In this document: positions 1 through 7,670 of the stretch, in pieces | How positions within the stretch are numbered: the stretch's first letter is position 1 | How the letters are laid out: the number at the start of each line of letters is the position of its first letter | Source: RGIG8745 sp964554265 | GTDB taxonomy: Bacteria; Bacteroidota; Bacteroidia; Bacteroidales; Bacteroidaceae | Assembly: GCA_964554265.1 (NCBI GenBank) | Contig: CAZKOB010000102.1 | Location: 1-13,478 of the forward strand | Direction: 5' to 3' | DNA: 13,478 nucleotides | Notes under the pieces: generated by a model | Database searches by the model: none | The model's input: the letters and a program-made list of their open reading frames with translations, nothing else | What the model was told of the DNA's origin: nothing | Position numbers and translations under genes: made by a program

Positions 1-500
1 GCCATAGCCCGGAAAATGCTGGTCTGCGTGTGGTACATACTACATGACGGGGTACAGTTCTCCATATTTTCGATACCAACCACCACTACATCTTCCGGTA
101 TTATAAACTTCTCCCACTCTGCCACAAAAACAAAACTTCCTTCCTGTGGATTTATCATGAAGGAGTCTCCATTAAGAAAGCACTCAATAGGTTCATAACT
201 GTTTACAGGGAATCCCGGACAAGAGCGAACCATTACAAGTTTGGAGTTTCCTGTTTCTGTTGCCATAGAAGCACGGGAATCTGAAGCATTTATTCCAAGC
301 ACACGAAAACTTTCATCCTTATCTATAAGAAATCTTTTTAAAGCCTCAGCTTCACGGACACGATATGATTTTCTTGAACCACGGGATATTACCGACAGCA
401 GACCTTCTGCCAACAATTCATCAAGCAGTTTACTACTTAGCTTTGAATCAGCAACTTGTTCTCCTGCTATCAATGCCTGTATAGACGCACTTATTGCCAT
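1..500 (-). CDS. Partial conserved hypothetical protein; winged-helix-like N-terminus and possible Toprim-like motif
   Basis: The frame is open from an ATG at 500 to the left edge, giving about 166 residues with the C-terminus missing. I do not firmly recognise the family. Residues ~1-50 look like a winged helix: a helix-rich stretch (KLLDELLAEGLL) followed by a basic turn and strand (SRGSRKSYRV). The visible end has a hydrophobic strand followed by acid-bearing VVVGIENMEN, which recalls the first Toprim motif (strand plus Glu) of Spo11/TopoVI-A and of JetD (DUF2220) proteins. That Toprim reading is a hypothesis, since the acidic DxD part would lie outside the window. The frame stays open upstream to a TGA near 552, so a non-ATG start cannot be excluded. 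The gene lies 105 bp after rlmH on the same strand, probably not in the same operon. I see no other Wadjet genes nearby and claim no defence function. Confidence 0.6.
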   Translation of the reverse strand, partial: MAISASIQALIAGEQVADSKLSSKLLDELLAEGLLSVISRGSRKSYRVREAEALKRFLIDKDESFRVLGINASDSRASMATETGNSKLVMVRSCPGFPVNSYEPIECFLNGDSFMINPQEGSFVFVAEWEKFIIPEDVVVVGIENMENCTPSCSMYHTQTSIFRAM

Positions 501-574
501 ATAACCTACGACTATTTTATTCGTTTCAATAATGAAAGTATTTTTTAATCAGCAAGAAATATGCAGACGAATGT

Positions 575-604
575 CCGGTATCGGCAAGTCTTCGGACATA
601 CCGG
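575..604 (-). other. Inverted repeat just after rlmH
   Basis: CCGGTAT at 575-581 pairs with ATACCGG at 598-604, one base from the rlmH stop codon. A second pairing (GTCCG with CGGAC) overlaps it and would exclude it. No T-run follows on the minus strand, so this is not a convincing intrinsic terminator. It may be an RNA 3'-end or processing structure for the rel-rlmH transcript. Confidence 0.35.
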
Positions 605-605
605 C

Positions 606-1079
606 TTATTCATGATGGTACGGCTCTCCTTTTATGATGGTCATGGCTCTGTAGATTTGTTCTACAAAAATAAGACGTATCATCTGATGGGAGAATGTCA
701 TCTTGGACAGTGACAACTTCTCGTGCGCAATACAATACACATCAGGAGAGAAACCATAAGGTCCTCCAATAATGAAGACCAGACGCTTGTTTGTGGTATT
801 CATCTTGTTGACCATCCAGTCGGCAAATTCAACCGAACGCAACTCCTTGCCATGTTCATCAAGCAGAACAACGACATCGCCTTGCTGAATCTGTTTCATG
901 ATAAGCTCACCTTCATTGCGCTTCTGCTGTTCTGCAGTCAGACTTTTGGTGTTCTTCAGTTCATGGATAACCACAATTTCAAAATTGATGTAATGCTTCA
1001 AGCGCTGTACGTATTCTTCTATCAAACTTACAATATGCTTGTCCGTAGTTTTGCCAACTGTTATGAGTGCAGTCTTCAT
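606..1079 (-). CDS. rlmH: 23S rRNA (pseudouridine1915-N3)-methyltransferase RlmH
   Basis: RlmH is a small SPOUT-family enzyme that uses S-adenosylmethionine to methylate N3 of pseudouridine 1915 in helix 69 of 23S rRNA on assembled 70S ribosomes. The 157-residue length is typical. Visible family marks are an N-terminal strand MKTALITVGKT, the LLDEHGKELRSVEFA segment (residues ~72-86), the SAM-binding knot loop FIIGGPYG (~102-109), a helix with SHQMIRLIFVEQIYRA (~130-145) and the conserved C-terminal EPYHHE. The ATG at 1079 gives the usual N-terminus. The gene starts 11 bp after the rel stop codon, so the two are probably co-transcribed; I see no promoter in the gap. Confidence 0.97.
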   Translation of the reverse strand: MKTALITVGKTTDKHIVSLIEEYVQRLKHYINFEIVVIHELKNTKSLTAEQQKRNEGELIMKQIQQGDVVVLLDEHGKELRSVEFADWMVNKMNTTNKRLVFIIGGPYGFSPDVYCIAHEKLSLSKMTFSHQMIRLIFVEQIYRAMTIIKGEPYHHE

Positions 1080-1090
1080 TCACGTCTGTT

Positions 1091-3310
1091 TTATCTTGTC
1101 ACATTCTTAACTCCTTTGACCATTGAAATTTTCTTTATCAACTGGGTCAGCTGTTTTTTCTCTTCTATCATGATGGTCAATGTTCCGGCGAATAATCCGT
1201 CTTCAGAAGACTTTATATCTACTGACCTTAGCATGACATTCTTTTCTTTCGTAATTATCGAAGTTATATTGTTGACAATACCTATATCATCATGTCCGAC
1301 AATACGTAATGTAATAGGGTATAGGCTGTTGCCTTTCCCTGCCCAGCGTGCGGGAATGACGCGATAGGCCATGCTTTCACGCAATTTACGTGCATTAGGA
1401 CAATCACACCGGTGAATCTTGATGCCTCGGTTTATGGTCACGAATCCGAATACGTCGTCACCGTATATCGGATTACAGCATTTTGCAAGTGAATATTCAA
1501 CACCCTTGATATTCTGATCAATGACAAGAATATCATCGTTTGCCGAAGAAGTGCTCACAGCAGCATTGCCGGCCTTATATGTATCGGCACTCTGCACCGG
1601 AGCGTTTTCAGCCTCTCCTCTTTCTCTTTTTATGGCTTCAAGATAACGGTCTATCACAACATTGACATCAAGCACGTCCTCCGAAATAGCTTTGTAAAAC
1701 TCATTTGTGTGCTTGTAGCCCATTCTTGTGATAAGACGCATCATAACGGCTTCATCGTAATCTATTTTCCGGTTCTTGAACTTGCGCTCGATTGTCTCTT
1801 TGGCAAAGTCGGCAGTCTTCATCTCCTGCTCATTGAGCGACTGCTTAATTTTGCTTTTTGCTTTTGTCGTTATGGCAAAGTTCAGCCAGTCTCTCTTAGG
1901 CAACTGATTTTGTGATGTCAGAATCTCAACTTGATCTCCGCTCGACAATCTTGTCCTCATAGGGACATTCTTTCCGTCGACCTTTCCTCCCGTACACTTG
2001 CAGCCGACATTGGTATGTATTTGAAAAGCAAAGTCGAGAACAGTCGCTCCTTTGGGTAGTTTGAAAAGATCTCCCTTTGGGGTAAATACAAAAACCTCAT
2101 CGCTATAGAGATCTACCTTGAATTGATTTATAAGCTGCTCATCGGATGTGGAATGGGCTTCAAGAGCAAGACGTATATCTTTAAGCCAGTCTTCAAGCTT
2201 TGAATCGCTGGCCTTTACACCTTTATATCTCCAGTGGGCAGCCAGTCCTCGCTCAGCAATTTCATCCATACGTTCTGTACGGATCTGGATTTCAACCCAT
2301 TTTCCTCCCGGACCCATAACAGTGATATGAAGACTTTCATATCCGTTGCTTTTGGGAACACTCAACCAATCGCGCAGACGTTTGGGATTCGGACGATACA
2401 TGTCAGTAACAATGGAAAACACCTGCCAGCAGTCTTGTTTTTCCTTTTCAAATTCAGAATCAAGAATGACCCTGATAGCGAAAAGATCGTATATACCTTC
2501 AAACTGACACTTTTGCTTCTTCATCTTCTGCCAAATGGAATGGATGCTCTTTGTACGTCCTTTCACATGAAATTTGAGGCCGGCTTCGCTAAGCTGTTTC
2601 TCTATTGGAGCAATGAAATTCTTTATATATTCATCTCTTGACTTCTTAGTGGCATTAAGTTTGTCTTTGATCATGTAGTAGACGTCACTTTCCAAATATT
2701 TTAGGGAAAGATCTTCCAACTCCGATTTTATAAGATACAGACCAAGTTTATGGGCGAGGGGAGCATACAAATGGCTTGCTTCTGTCGCCACTCTTTTACG
2801 TTCCTCATCTGTGCCCTTGTCTTTTATCTGTCTCATAAGATTTACACGGTCTGCAATAATGATGAATATCACACGCATATCCTCTGCAAATGAAAGAAGA
2901 AGATCACGGAAATTTTCCGTCTCTATGGAAGGGTTCTTGGCATAAAGTTCATTCACTTTTATCAGTCCTCGTATGATGTTTGCTACATCATCACCAAACT
3001 CATTGCGTACAAAATCCAAACTTATGCTACCGAGAGCAACACAATCGTGAAGTAAGACACTTATGACTGAAGCACGGTTCAGGCCTATTTCCTCTACAAC
3101 TATTATTGCTGTCTGAAGATCAAATAATATAGGGTTAAATCCAAATGAATCACGCTGTATCGAGCCTGCACGTACAGCATCATACAATATATTTCTGATT
3201 TTTTTAAAATCTTCGTTGCAAACAATATCTCCGGAGAGAAGTTGTAATTTTTTGAAAACATCCGGAAGAGATTTTCTTTCTTCTTCTGTTATTAATGCTG
3301 TTTCTTCCAT
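1091..3310 (-). CDS. relA: RelA/SpoT-family (p)ppGpp synthetase with degenerate hydrolase domain
   Basis: This is a long RSH alarmone enzyme (739 aa) that makes (p)ppGpp from GTP/GDP and ATP during starvation. Domain order: HD-type region (~40-200), synthetase (~240-365), TGS (~403-466), helical region, Cys-rich zinc-finger-like motif (~606-637, with C611, C612, C635, C637) and C-terminal ACT (~666-739). The synthetase looks intact: GRTKSIHSIWQKM, D275 in IYDLFAIRV, R-L-R-D at 311-314 (an RxKD-like, Mg-type loop), YESLH and E340 in EIQIRT. The hydrolase looks broken: the first metal His is Asn (NPI at 59-61), HDxxED reads HDCVAL (88-93) and ADRLHNMR reads ADRVNLMR, although HD and D154 remain. 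I infer a synthetase-only, RelA-like enzyme, so a second RSH with hydrolase should exist elsewhere. It is divergent from the DUF4301 gene. Confidence 0.93.
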   Translation of the reverse strand: MEETALITEEERKSLPDVFKKLQLLSGDIVCNEDFKKIRNILYDAVRAGSIQRDSFGFNPILFDLQTAIIVVEEIGLNRASVISVLLHDCVALGSISLDFVRNEFGDDVANIIRGLIKVNELYAKNPSIETENFRDLLLSFAEDMRVIFIIIADRVNLMRQIKDKGTDEERKRVATEASHLYAPLAHKLGLYLIKSELEDLSLKYLESDVYYMIKDKLNATKKSRDEYIKNFIAPIEKQLSEAGLKFHVKGRTKSIHSIWQKMKKQKCQFEGIYDLFAIRVILDSEFEKEKQDCWQVFSIVTDMYRPNPKRLRDWLSVPKSNGYESLHITVMGPGGKWVEIQIRTERMDEIAERGLAAHWRYKGVKASDSKLEDWLKDIRLALEAHSTSDEQLINQFKVDLYSDEVFVFTPKGDLFKLPKGATVLDFAFQIHTNVGCKCTGGKVDGKNVPMRTRLSSGDQVEILTSQNQLPKRDWLNFAITTKAKSKIKQSLNEQEMKTADFAKETIERKFKNRKIDYDEAVMMRLITRMGYKHTNEFYKAISEDVLDVNVVIDRYLEAIKRERGEAENAPVQSADTYKAGNAAVSTSSANDDILVIDQNIKGVEYSLAKCCNPIYGDDVFGFVTINRGIKIHRCDCPNARKLRESMAYRVIPARWAGKGNSLYPITLRIVGHDDIGIVNNITSIITKEKNVMLRSVDIKSSEDGLFAGTLTIMIEEKKQLTQLIKKISMVKGVKNVTR

Positions 3311-3350
3311 TTTTGTACATTGGGGATTTTACACTCAACATTTTCATTGA

Positions 3351-3358
3351 CAAAGGTA
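3351..3358 (-). promoter_or_regulatory. Candidate -7 box for rel-rlmH
   Basis: On the minus strand TACCTTTG matches the Bacteroidetes -7 consensus TAnnTTTG, 40 bp upstream of the rel ATG. No TTG is found at the usual 19-21 nt upstream, so only half of the promoter is supported. Confidence 0.4.
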
Positions 3359-3400
3359 TTAAATAATCTACCAAACATCACATTTGAAAGAAAAAAATTG

Positions 3401-3408
3401 TATATTTG
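3401..3408 (+). promoter_or_regulatory. Candidate -7 box for the DUF4301 gene
   Basis: TATATTTG is a perfect TAnnTTTG match, 89 bp before the ATG. The nearest upstream TTG (3384-3386) is 14 nt away, closer than usual. The implied 5' leader contains a small hairpin, TCGCAT 3419-3424 with ATGCGA 3435-3440. The rel -7 box lies 42 bp away on the other strand, so the two promoters are back to back. Confidence 0.4.
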
Positions 3409-3497
3409 GGGCAATTATTCGCATAGAGCAGACAATGCGATACTATGGTCACGATTATGTTATAAACAAAAAATAGATTAAAAAAAATAGATTTATT

Positions 3498-5075
3498 ATG
3501 CTTACACAGCAAGACAGAGATTTTATTGCCCAGAAAGGTATTTCTGAAGACAAGTTTAATGAACAACTTGAATGTTTCAAGACTGGCTTTCCTTTTCTCA
3601 AACTTTATGGAGCAGCATCACCAGGACAAGGAATAACAGTGCCGGACAAAGATAAAAAAGATGAATATCTGAAGATCTGGGAAGAATATCTTTCTGGTGA
3701 CAAGACAATCCTTAAATTTGTTCCGGCATCAGGAGCTGCAAGTCGCATGTTCAAGGCCCTGTTTGAATTTCTTGGTGGAGAAACAGATGTTCCGGAATCG
3801 GATTTCATCAGAAAATTCTTTGCAAATATTCATTCATTTGCATTCTATCCGGATTTAGATGATGTATGTAGAAAAAATGAAGGAAAAACTATTGATGAAC
3901 TTATAGAACTTGCTCGTTATAAGGATATTATTTCAAACTTGCTTGAAGAGAAGGGATTGAACTATGGAAAACAGCCTAAAGGACTGTTGAAATTTCACTC
4001 TTATTCTGAAGGTAGTCGCACACCACTTGAAGAACATCTTGTTGAAGGCGCATTGTATGCTTCGGGAAAAAGCGGTAATGTAAATATTCACTTTACTGTT
4101 TCTCCGGAACACCGTGCGCTTTTTGAGCAGCTGGTCAATGATAAAGTGGCAGAATATGAGAAACAGTTCAATGTTAAATATAATGTATCTTTCTCAGAAC
4201 AGAAGTCAAGTACAGACACTGTTGCAGCCACTGCTGACAATGAACCTTTCAGAACTGACGATGGAAAGATACTGTTCCGTCCAGGTGGACATGGCGCGTT
4301 GATTGAAAATCTCAATGAATTGGATGCAGATGTCATATTCGTAAAAAATATTGACAATGTTGTGCCGGACCGCCTTAAAGAAGAAACAGTTACGTATAAA
4401 AAGCTTATAGCTGGACTACTTGTTTCTGTTCAGCAAAAGATATTTGAATATTTACGTTTGCTTGATTCCGGTATTTATAGCCATGCCCAATTGGAAGAAA
4501 TTATCCGCTTCTTGCGCGATAACATTTCTTGCCGTAATCCTAAACTAAAAGATTTGGAGGATTCTGAACTCGCTATTTATTTGCGTTCAAAATTGAACAG
4601 GCCTATAAGAGTATGTGGTATGGTGAAAAATGTTGGAGAACCTGGAGGTGGACCATTCCTTGCATATAATCAGGATGGAACCGTTTCGCTTCAAATTCTT
4701 GAAAGTTCACAAATTGATAAGAATAATGAAGAATATGTGAAAATGTTTAAGGGAGGCACGCATTTTAATCCTGTAGATCTCGTTTGTGCAGTGAAAGATT
4801 ATAAAGGCAATAGTTTTGACTTGACGAAATATGTTGATCCAAAAACAGGCTTTATTTCTTCAAAGAGCAAAAATGGAAAAGAACTTAAAGCACTTGAACT
4901 TCCTGGATTATGGAATGGTGCTATGAGTGATTGGAACACTATATTTGTAGAGGTTTCTCTTGGAACTTTCAATCCTGTGAAAACTGTGAATGATTTGTTG
5001 AGGGAACAGCACCAAAATAAGAGGTTTACAGTTTTTGTGGACTTTCACATGAATAGTGAAAAATCACTATGTTAG
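3498..5075 (+). CDS. DUF4301 family protein, possible sugar-nucleotidyltransferase-like enzyme
   Basis: The 525-residue sequence fits the DUF4301 family, which I know mainly from Bacteroidetes and which has no assigned function that I can recall. Several motifs match a nucleotide-sugar pyrophosphorylase (GT-A type) plan: a glycine-bearing basic loop FVPASGAASRMFK at ~74-86 (compare the LxGGxGTRxG loop), PGGHGALIENLN at ~262-273 (compare PxGHGD of UDP-sugar pyrophosphorylases) and FVKNIDNVVPD at ~281-291 (compare the NxDN metal site). GMVKNVGEPGGGPFL lies in the C-terminal half. No signal peptide or membrane segment is seen, so it should be cytoplasmic. A nucleotidyltransferase role is inference from motifs. 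It appears monocistronic, divergent from rel and convergent with the leu operon. The last codons lie in a small hairpin (5053-5070). Confidence 0.88.
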   Translation: MLTQQDRDFIAQKGISEDKFNEQLECFKTGFPFLKLYGAASPGQGITVPDKDKKDEYLKIWEEYLSGDKTILKFVPASGAASRMFKALFEFLGGETDVPESDFIRKFFANIHSFAFYPDLDDVCRKNEGKTIDELIELARYKDIISNLLEEKGLNYGKQPKGLLKFHSYSEGSRTPLEEHLVEGALYASGKSGNVNIHFTVSPEHRALFEQLVNDKVAEYEKQFNVKYNVSFSEQKSSTDTVAATADNEPFRTDDGKILFRPGGHGALIENLNELDADVIFVKNIDNVVPDRLKEETVTYKKLIAGLLVSVQQKIFEYLRLLDSGIYSHAQLEEIIRFLRDNISCRNPKLKDLEDSELAIYLRSKLNRPIRVCGMVKNVGEPGGGPFLAYNQDGTVSLQILESSQIDKNNEEYVKMFKGGTHFNPVDLVCAVKDYKGNSFDLTKYVDPKTGFISSKSKNGKELKALELPGLWNGAMSDWNTIFVEVSLGTFNPVKTVNDLLREQHQNKRFTVFVDFHMNSEKSLC

Positions 5076-5097
5076 TTTCGCAAACGGAAATTAAGGG

Positions 5098-5255
5098 CAG
5101 AGCAACCGCATCAGAATCACAACAAACCCAAATTGATAATCATATATATTCTGCATACAAAGCCAGCATAGTTTTTTGCATTATAATGTACAGATAAAGC
5201 ATGTTTGGATGATTAACAATTTGTTTTTTTGAGAATTTTTGATGCGGTTGCTCTG
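5098..5255. repeat. MITE-like palindromic element, 158 bp
   Basis: The ends are a perfect 16-bp inverted repeat: CAGAGCAACCGCATCA at 5098-5113 and its complement at 5240-5255. Inside it, after a less matched stretch of about 16 bp, a second pair continues: CAAATTGATAATCAT at 5129-5143 against ATGATTAACAATTTG at 5209-5223 (14 of 15). The arms are therefore about 46-47 bp around a 65-bp AT-rich centre. There is no ORF inside. Size and structure fit a non-autonomous transposable element, but I found no target-site duplication. As RNA it would fold into one long hairpin. Confidence 0.6.
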
Positions 5256-5354
5256 TTTTATAAATTCAAAATGACAGAGAATAGAATTACTATGAAATAA
5301 CTTCAGGTGTAAATCGGGGATTGAATTGAACATAATCGCAATTACAAGATACAC

Positions 5355-5403
5355 AAATAAAAAGTTTGCTTATCATCGATTCGTTCAAATCTGATAAGCA
5401 AAC
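5355..5403 (-). terminator. Intrinsic terminator of the leu operon
   Basis: On the minus strand a 12-bp perfect stem (GTTTGCTTATCA 5392-5403, partner TGATAAGCAAAC 5364-5375) encloses a 16-nt loop with a further 4-bp inner pairing. It is followed directly by TTTTTATTT (5355-5363). It lies 80 bp after the cimA stop codon, with no leuB between. Confidence 0.8.
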
Positions 5404-5483
5404 AGTGTATATTCTTTAATAAACACCAGATATCATTAGCGATTGTACATAAGTAAATCACAATGATAAAAATCCGACTGTGT

Positions 5484-7022
5484 TTACTTAAATTCGTTCT
5501 CTATGATATTCAGCATTTTTATTGTTGCTTTAATGGCAGCTTCTGTCTGATCGGCATCAAGTGCGCGCGTCTTGTATGACTTTTCATTATAGGTCCATGA
5601 TATACTTGTTTGTACAAGTGCATCAGTACGTCCTCCAGGAGGAATATTTACAACATAATTTGTAAGCCATGGGAACGGACGCTGAAGCTTGTCACGATAA
5701 ATATGGCGCACGGCATGCACAAAAGCATCGTACATACCGTCTCCCATAGCAGATTCTTCGTAAACAGCTCCATTCACTTCAAGTTTCACGCTGGCCATAG
5801 GCTTTAGTCCAAAGGCGGTCGATACCATATAGCTGATTAGCTTTACCTTATCATCCGGAGTAAAGTGTTTAATGACATCAGAGACTATAAATGGCAAATC
5901 CTCTTGAGTTACAAGCTGTTTCTTATCACCAAGTTCTATAATTCTGTTGGTTACTCTCCGAGTCTGTTCTGGAGTAAGTTCAAGTCCAAGCTCCTCAAGA
6001 TTTTTCAAAATATTTGCTTTTCCACTATTTTTGCCAAGAGCATATTCTCTTTTACGCCCGAATCTTTCTGGAAGCAACTCATTGCAATATAAATTGTTTT
6101 TATTGTCTCCATCAGCATGAACACCTGCAACTTGAGTGAATACACTTTCACCAATAATCGGTTTATTAGGCGGTATCGCTATTCCTGAATAACTCTCCAC
6201 AATTCGACTGGCATCATTCAGTTTCACTTCATTTATATTGGTCAGAGCATGAAAATGGTCTTTAAGTATCACCTGCACACTTGACAACGGTGCATTTCCG
6301 GCTCTTTCACCAAGTCCATTTATGGCTGTATGTATACCCTTACATCCGCACAATACAGCAGCAAGCACATTGGAGATAGCAAGATCATAATCATTATGAG
6401 CATGAAAATCAAAATGTAATCCGGGAAATCTGCGGACCATCATACGCATGAAATTTATAACTTGAAGTGGATTGAGCACACCAAGTGTGTCAGGAAGCAT
6501 AAATCTCTTGATTTTAGTATCTTTCAATGCTTCCACAAAGGCATAGACATATTCAGGAGAATCCTTCATGCCATTACTCCAATCTTCAAGATAAATATTT
6601 ACACCTATTCCGAGTTCGTCGGCATATGCCAATGACTTCTTTATATCGGCAATATGTTCCTGCAAGGTTTTCTTCAACTGATACTTGCAATGCTTCTCTG
6701 AACCTTTGCAAAGCAAGTTTATATTTTTACATCCACATTCGTTTATCCAATCAAGAGATGCTTTTCCGTCTACAAATCCTAAAACCTCAACCTTATCGAG
6801 TTTGCCAGCCTGACGAGCCCAACGACAAATGCTTTTCACTGCGTCTTTCTCGCCATCAGAAACTCTCGCCGAAGCCACTTCTATACGGTCTACATTGACC
6901 TCCTGAAGCAGCATTCGTGCGATTATAAGCTTCTCATGCGGCACAAAACTCACTCCGCTGGTTTGTTCACCATCGCGGAGTGTAGTATCCATAATTTCAA
7001 TTAATCGTGATTTTTCTCCCAT
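5484..7022 (-). CDS. cimA: (R)-citramalate synthase, Leptospira type
   Basis: It condenses pyruvate and acetyl-CoA to (R)-citramalate, the first step of threonine-independent isoleucine synthesis. Plain homology would label it a second isopropylmalate synthase, since it has DTTLRDGEQ, HAHND, GLGERAGN and a C-terminal LeuA-type regulatory domain (~395-510). Residues reported for Leptospira interrogans CimA recur here at the same numbers: R16, D17, L81, L104, Y144, E146, H207, H209, H302 and Y312. L81, L104 and Y144 form the hydrophobic pyruvate-specific pocket. Signature stretches such as SARVSDGE, EVLGFVDGK, YLEDWSNG and GVHADGD fit the CimA group. Those numbers are from memory. The start overlaps the leuD end by 22 bp (translational coupling); this ATG is preferred over Met11 because it keeps RLIEI before the catalytic motif. 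Length 512 aa. Confidence 0.87.
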   Translation of the reverse strand: MGEKSRLIEIMDTTLRDGEQTSGVSFVPHEKLIIARMLLQEVNVDRIEVASARVSDGEKDAVKSICRWARQAGKLDKVEVLGFVDGKASLDWINECGCKNINLLCKGSEKHCKYQLKKTLQEHIADIKKSLAYADELGIGVNIYLEDWSNGMKDSPEYVYAFVEALKDTKIKRFMLPDTLGVLNPLQVINFMRMMVRRFPGLHFDFHAHNDYDLAISNVLAAVLCGCKGIHTAINGLGERAGNAPLSSVQVILKDHFHALTNINEVKLNDASRIVESYSGIAIPPNKPIIGESVFTQVAGVHADGDNKNNLYCNELLPERFGRKREYALGKNSGKANILKNLEELGLELTPEQTRRVTNRIIELGDKKQLVTQEDLPFIVSDVIKHFTPDDKVKLISYMVSTAFGLKPMASVKLEVNGAVYEESAMGDGMYDAFVHAVRHIYRDKLQRPFPWLTNYVVNIPPGGRTDALVQTSISWTYNEKSYKTRALDADQTEAAIKATIKMLNIIENEFK

Positions 7023-7597
7023 TGTTCAATCTTGTCCTTATTTTCAAGCAAGAAGTCAATATCGTCAAGTGCATTCATCAGGCAATATTTCTTATAACCA
7101 TTGATTTCAAACTGTTCGCTTTTTCCTGTAGCAAGGTTGGAAACTGTTTGATTTGGAACATCGACTTTTACCTGCATGTCTGGATTCTCCTCGATACTTG
7201 CAAAAAGTTCCGCAAGGAATTTTTCGCTGACTACTACAGGAAGAACAAAATTATTAAGCTCATTGTTCTTATGAATATCGGCAAAGAAGCTTGAAATCAC
7301 AACTCTGAATCCATATCCGGCTATTGCCCATGCTGCGTGTTCACGACTTGAACCGGAACCAAAATTCTTTCCTGCAACAAGAATTTCCCCTTTATATTTT
7401 GGATTATTCAAGACAAAGTCCGGTTTCAGATTGCCCTCTTTGTCATATCGCCAGTCACGGAAAAGATTATCTCCGAAAAATTTCTCATCACGTGTTGTTG
7501 CTTTGAGAAATCGTGCCGGAATTATTTGGTCTGTATCGACATTTTCCAATGGCAGCGGCACACAAGTAGACTGTATTATATCAAATTTCTGTTTCAT
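7001..7597 (-). CDS. leuD: 3-isopropylmalate dehydratase small subunit
   Basis: LeuD is the swivel subunit of the LeuCD isomerase, which converts 2-isopropylmalate to 3-isopropylmalate; LeuCD enzymes often also take citramalate to beta-methylmalate. From the ATG at 7597 the protein is 198 aa, the usual length. Motifs are the N-terminal NVDTDQIIPARFLK and GKNFGSGSSREHAAWA, the active-site loop, followed by GYGFRVVISSFFADI. The frame is open for 19 more codons upstream to a Met at 7654, but those residues (Lys-rich, partly hydrophobic) are not family-like, so MKQKFDIIQST is taken as the start. It lies 73 bp after the leuC stop and overlaps cimA by 22 bp. Confidence 0.95.
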   Translation of the reverse strand: MKQKFDIIQSTCVPLPLENVDTDQIIPARFLKATTRDEKFFGDNLFRDWRYDKEGNLKPDFVLNNPKYKGEILVAGKNFGSGSSREHAAWAIAGYGFRVVISSFFADIHKNNELNNFVLPVVVSEKFLAELFASIEENPDMQVKVDVPNQTVSNLATGKSEQFEINGYKKYCLMNALDDIDFLLENKDKIEQWEKNHD

Positions 7598-7670
7598 CTT
7601 CGTAAGTTCTTTATTTTTAATCCTATATTTTTTTGAATGCATTAATAAAATCAATAAAGATATTATGCAC

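Larger units (their letters stand above)
5076..5483. other. Gene-free gap between convergent genes
   Basis: These 408 bp separate the DUF4301 stop from the cimA stop. They contain the MITE-like element at 5098-5255 and the terminator at 5355-5403. No protein-like ORF is seen, and I find no leuB remnant. The rest is featureless AT-rich DNA. Confidence 0.7.

Noticed and set aside
16..504. Two plus-strand ORFs (60 and 87 codons) near the left edge
   Set aside because: Antisense shadows of the 500-bp continuous minus-strand frame, with no protein-family character.
5053..5070. Hairpin ATAGTGA-AAAA-TCACTAT at the end of the DUF4301 gene as a terminator
   Set aside because: Short AT-rich stem inside the coding end with no T-tract after it.
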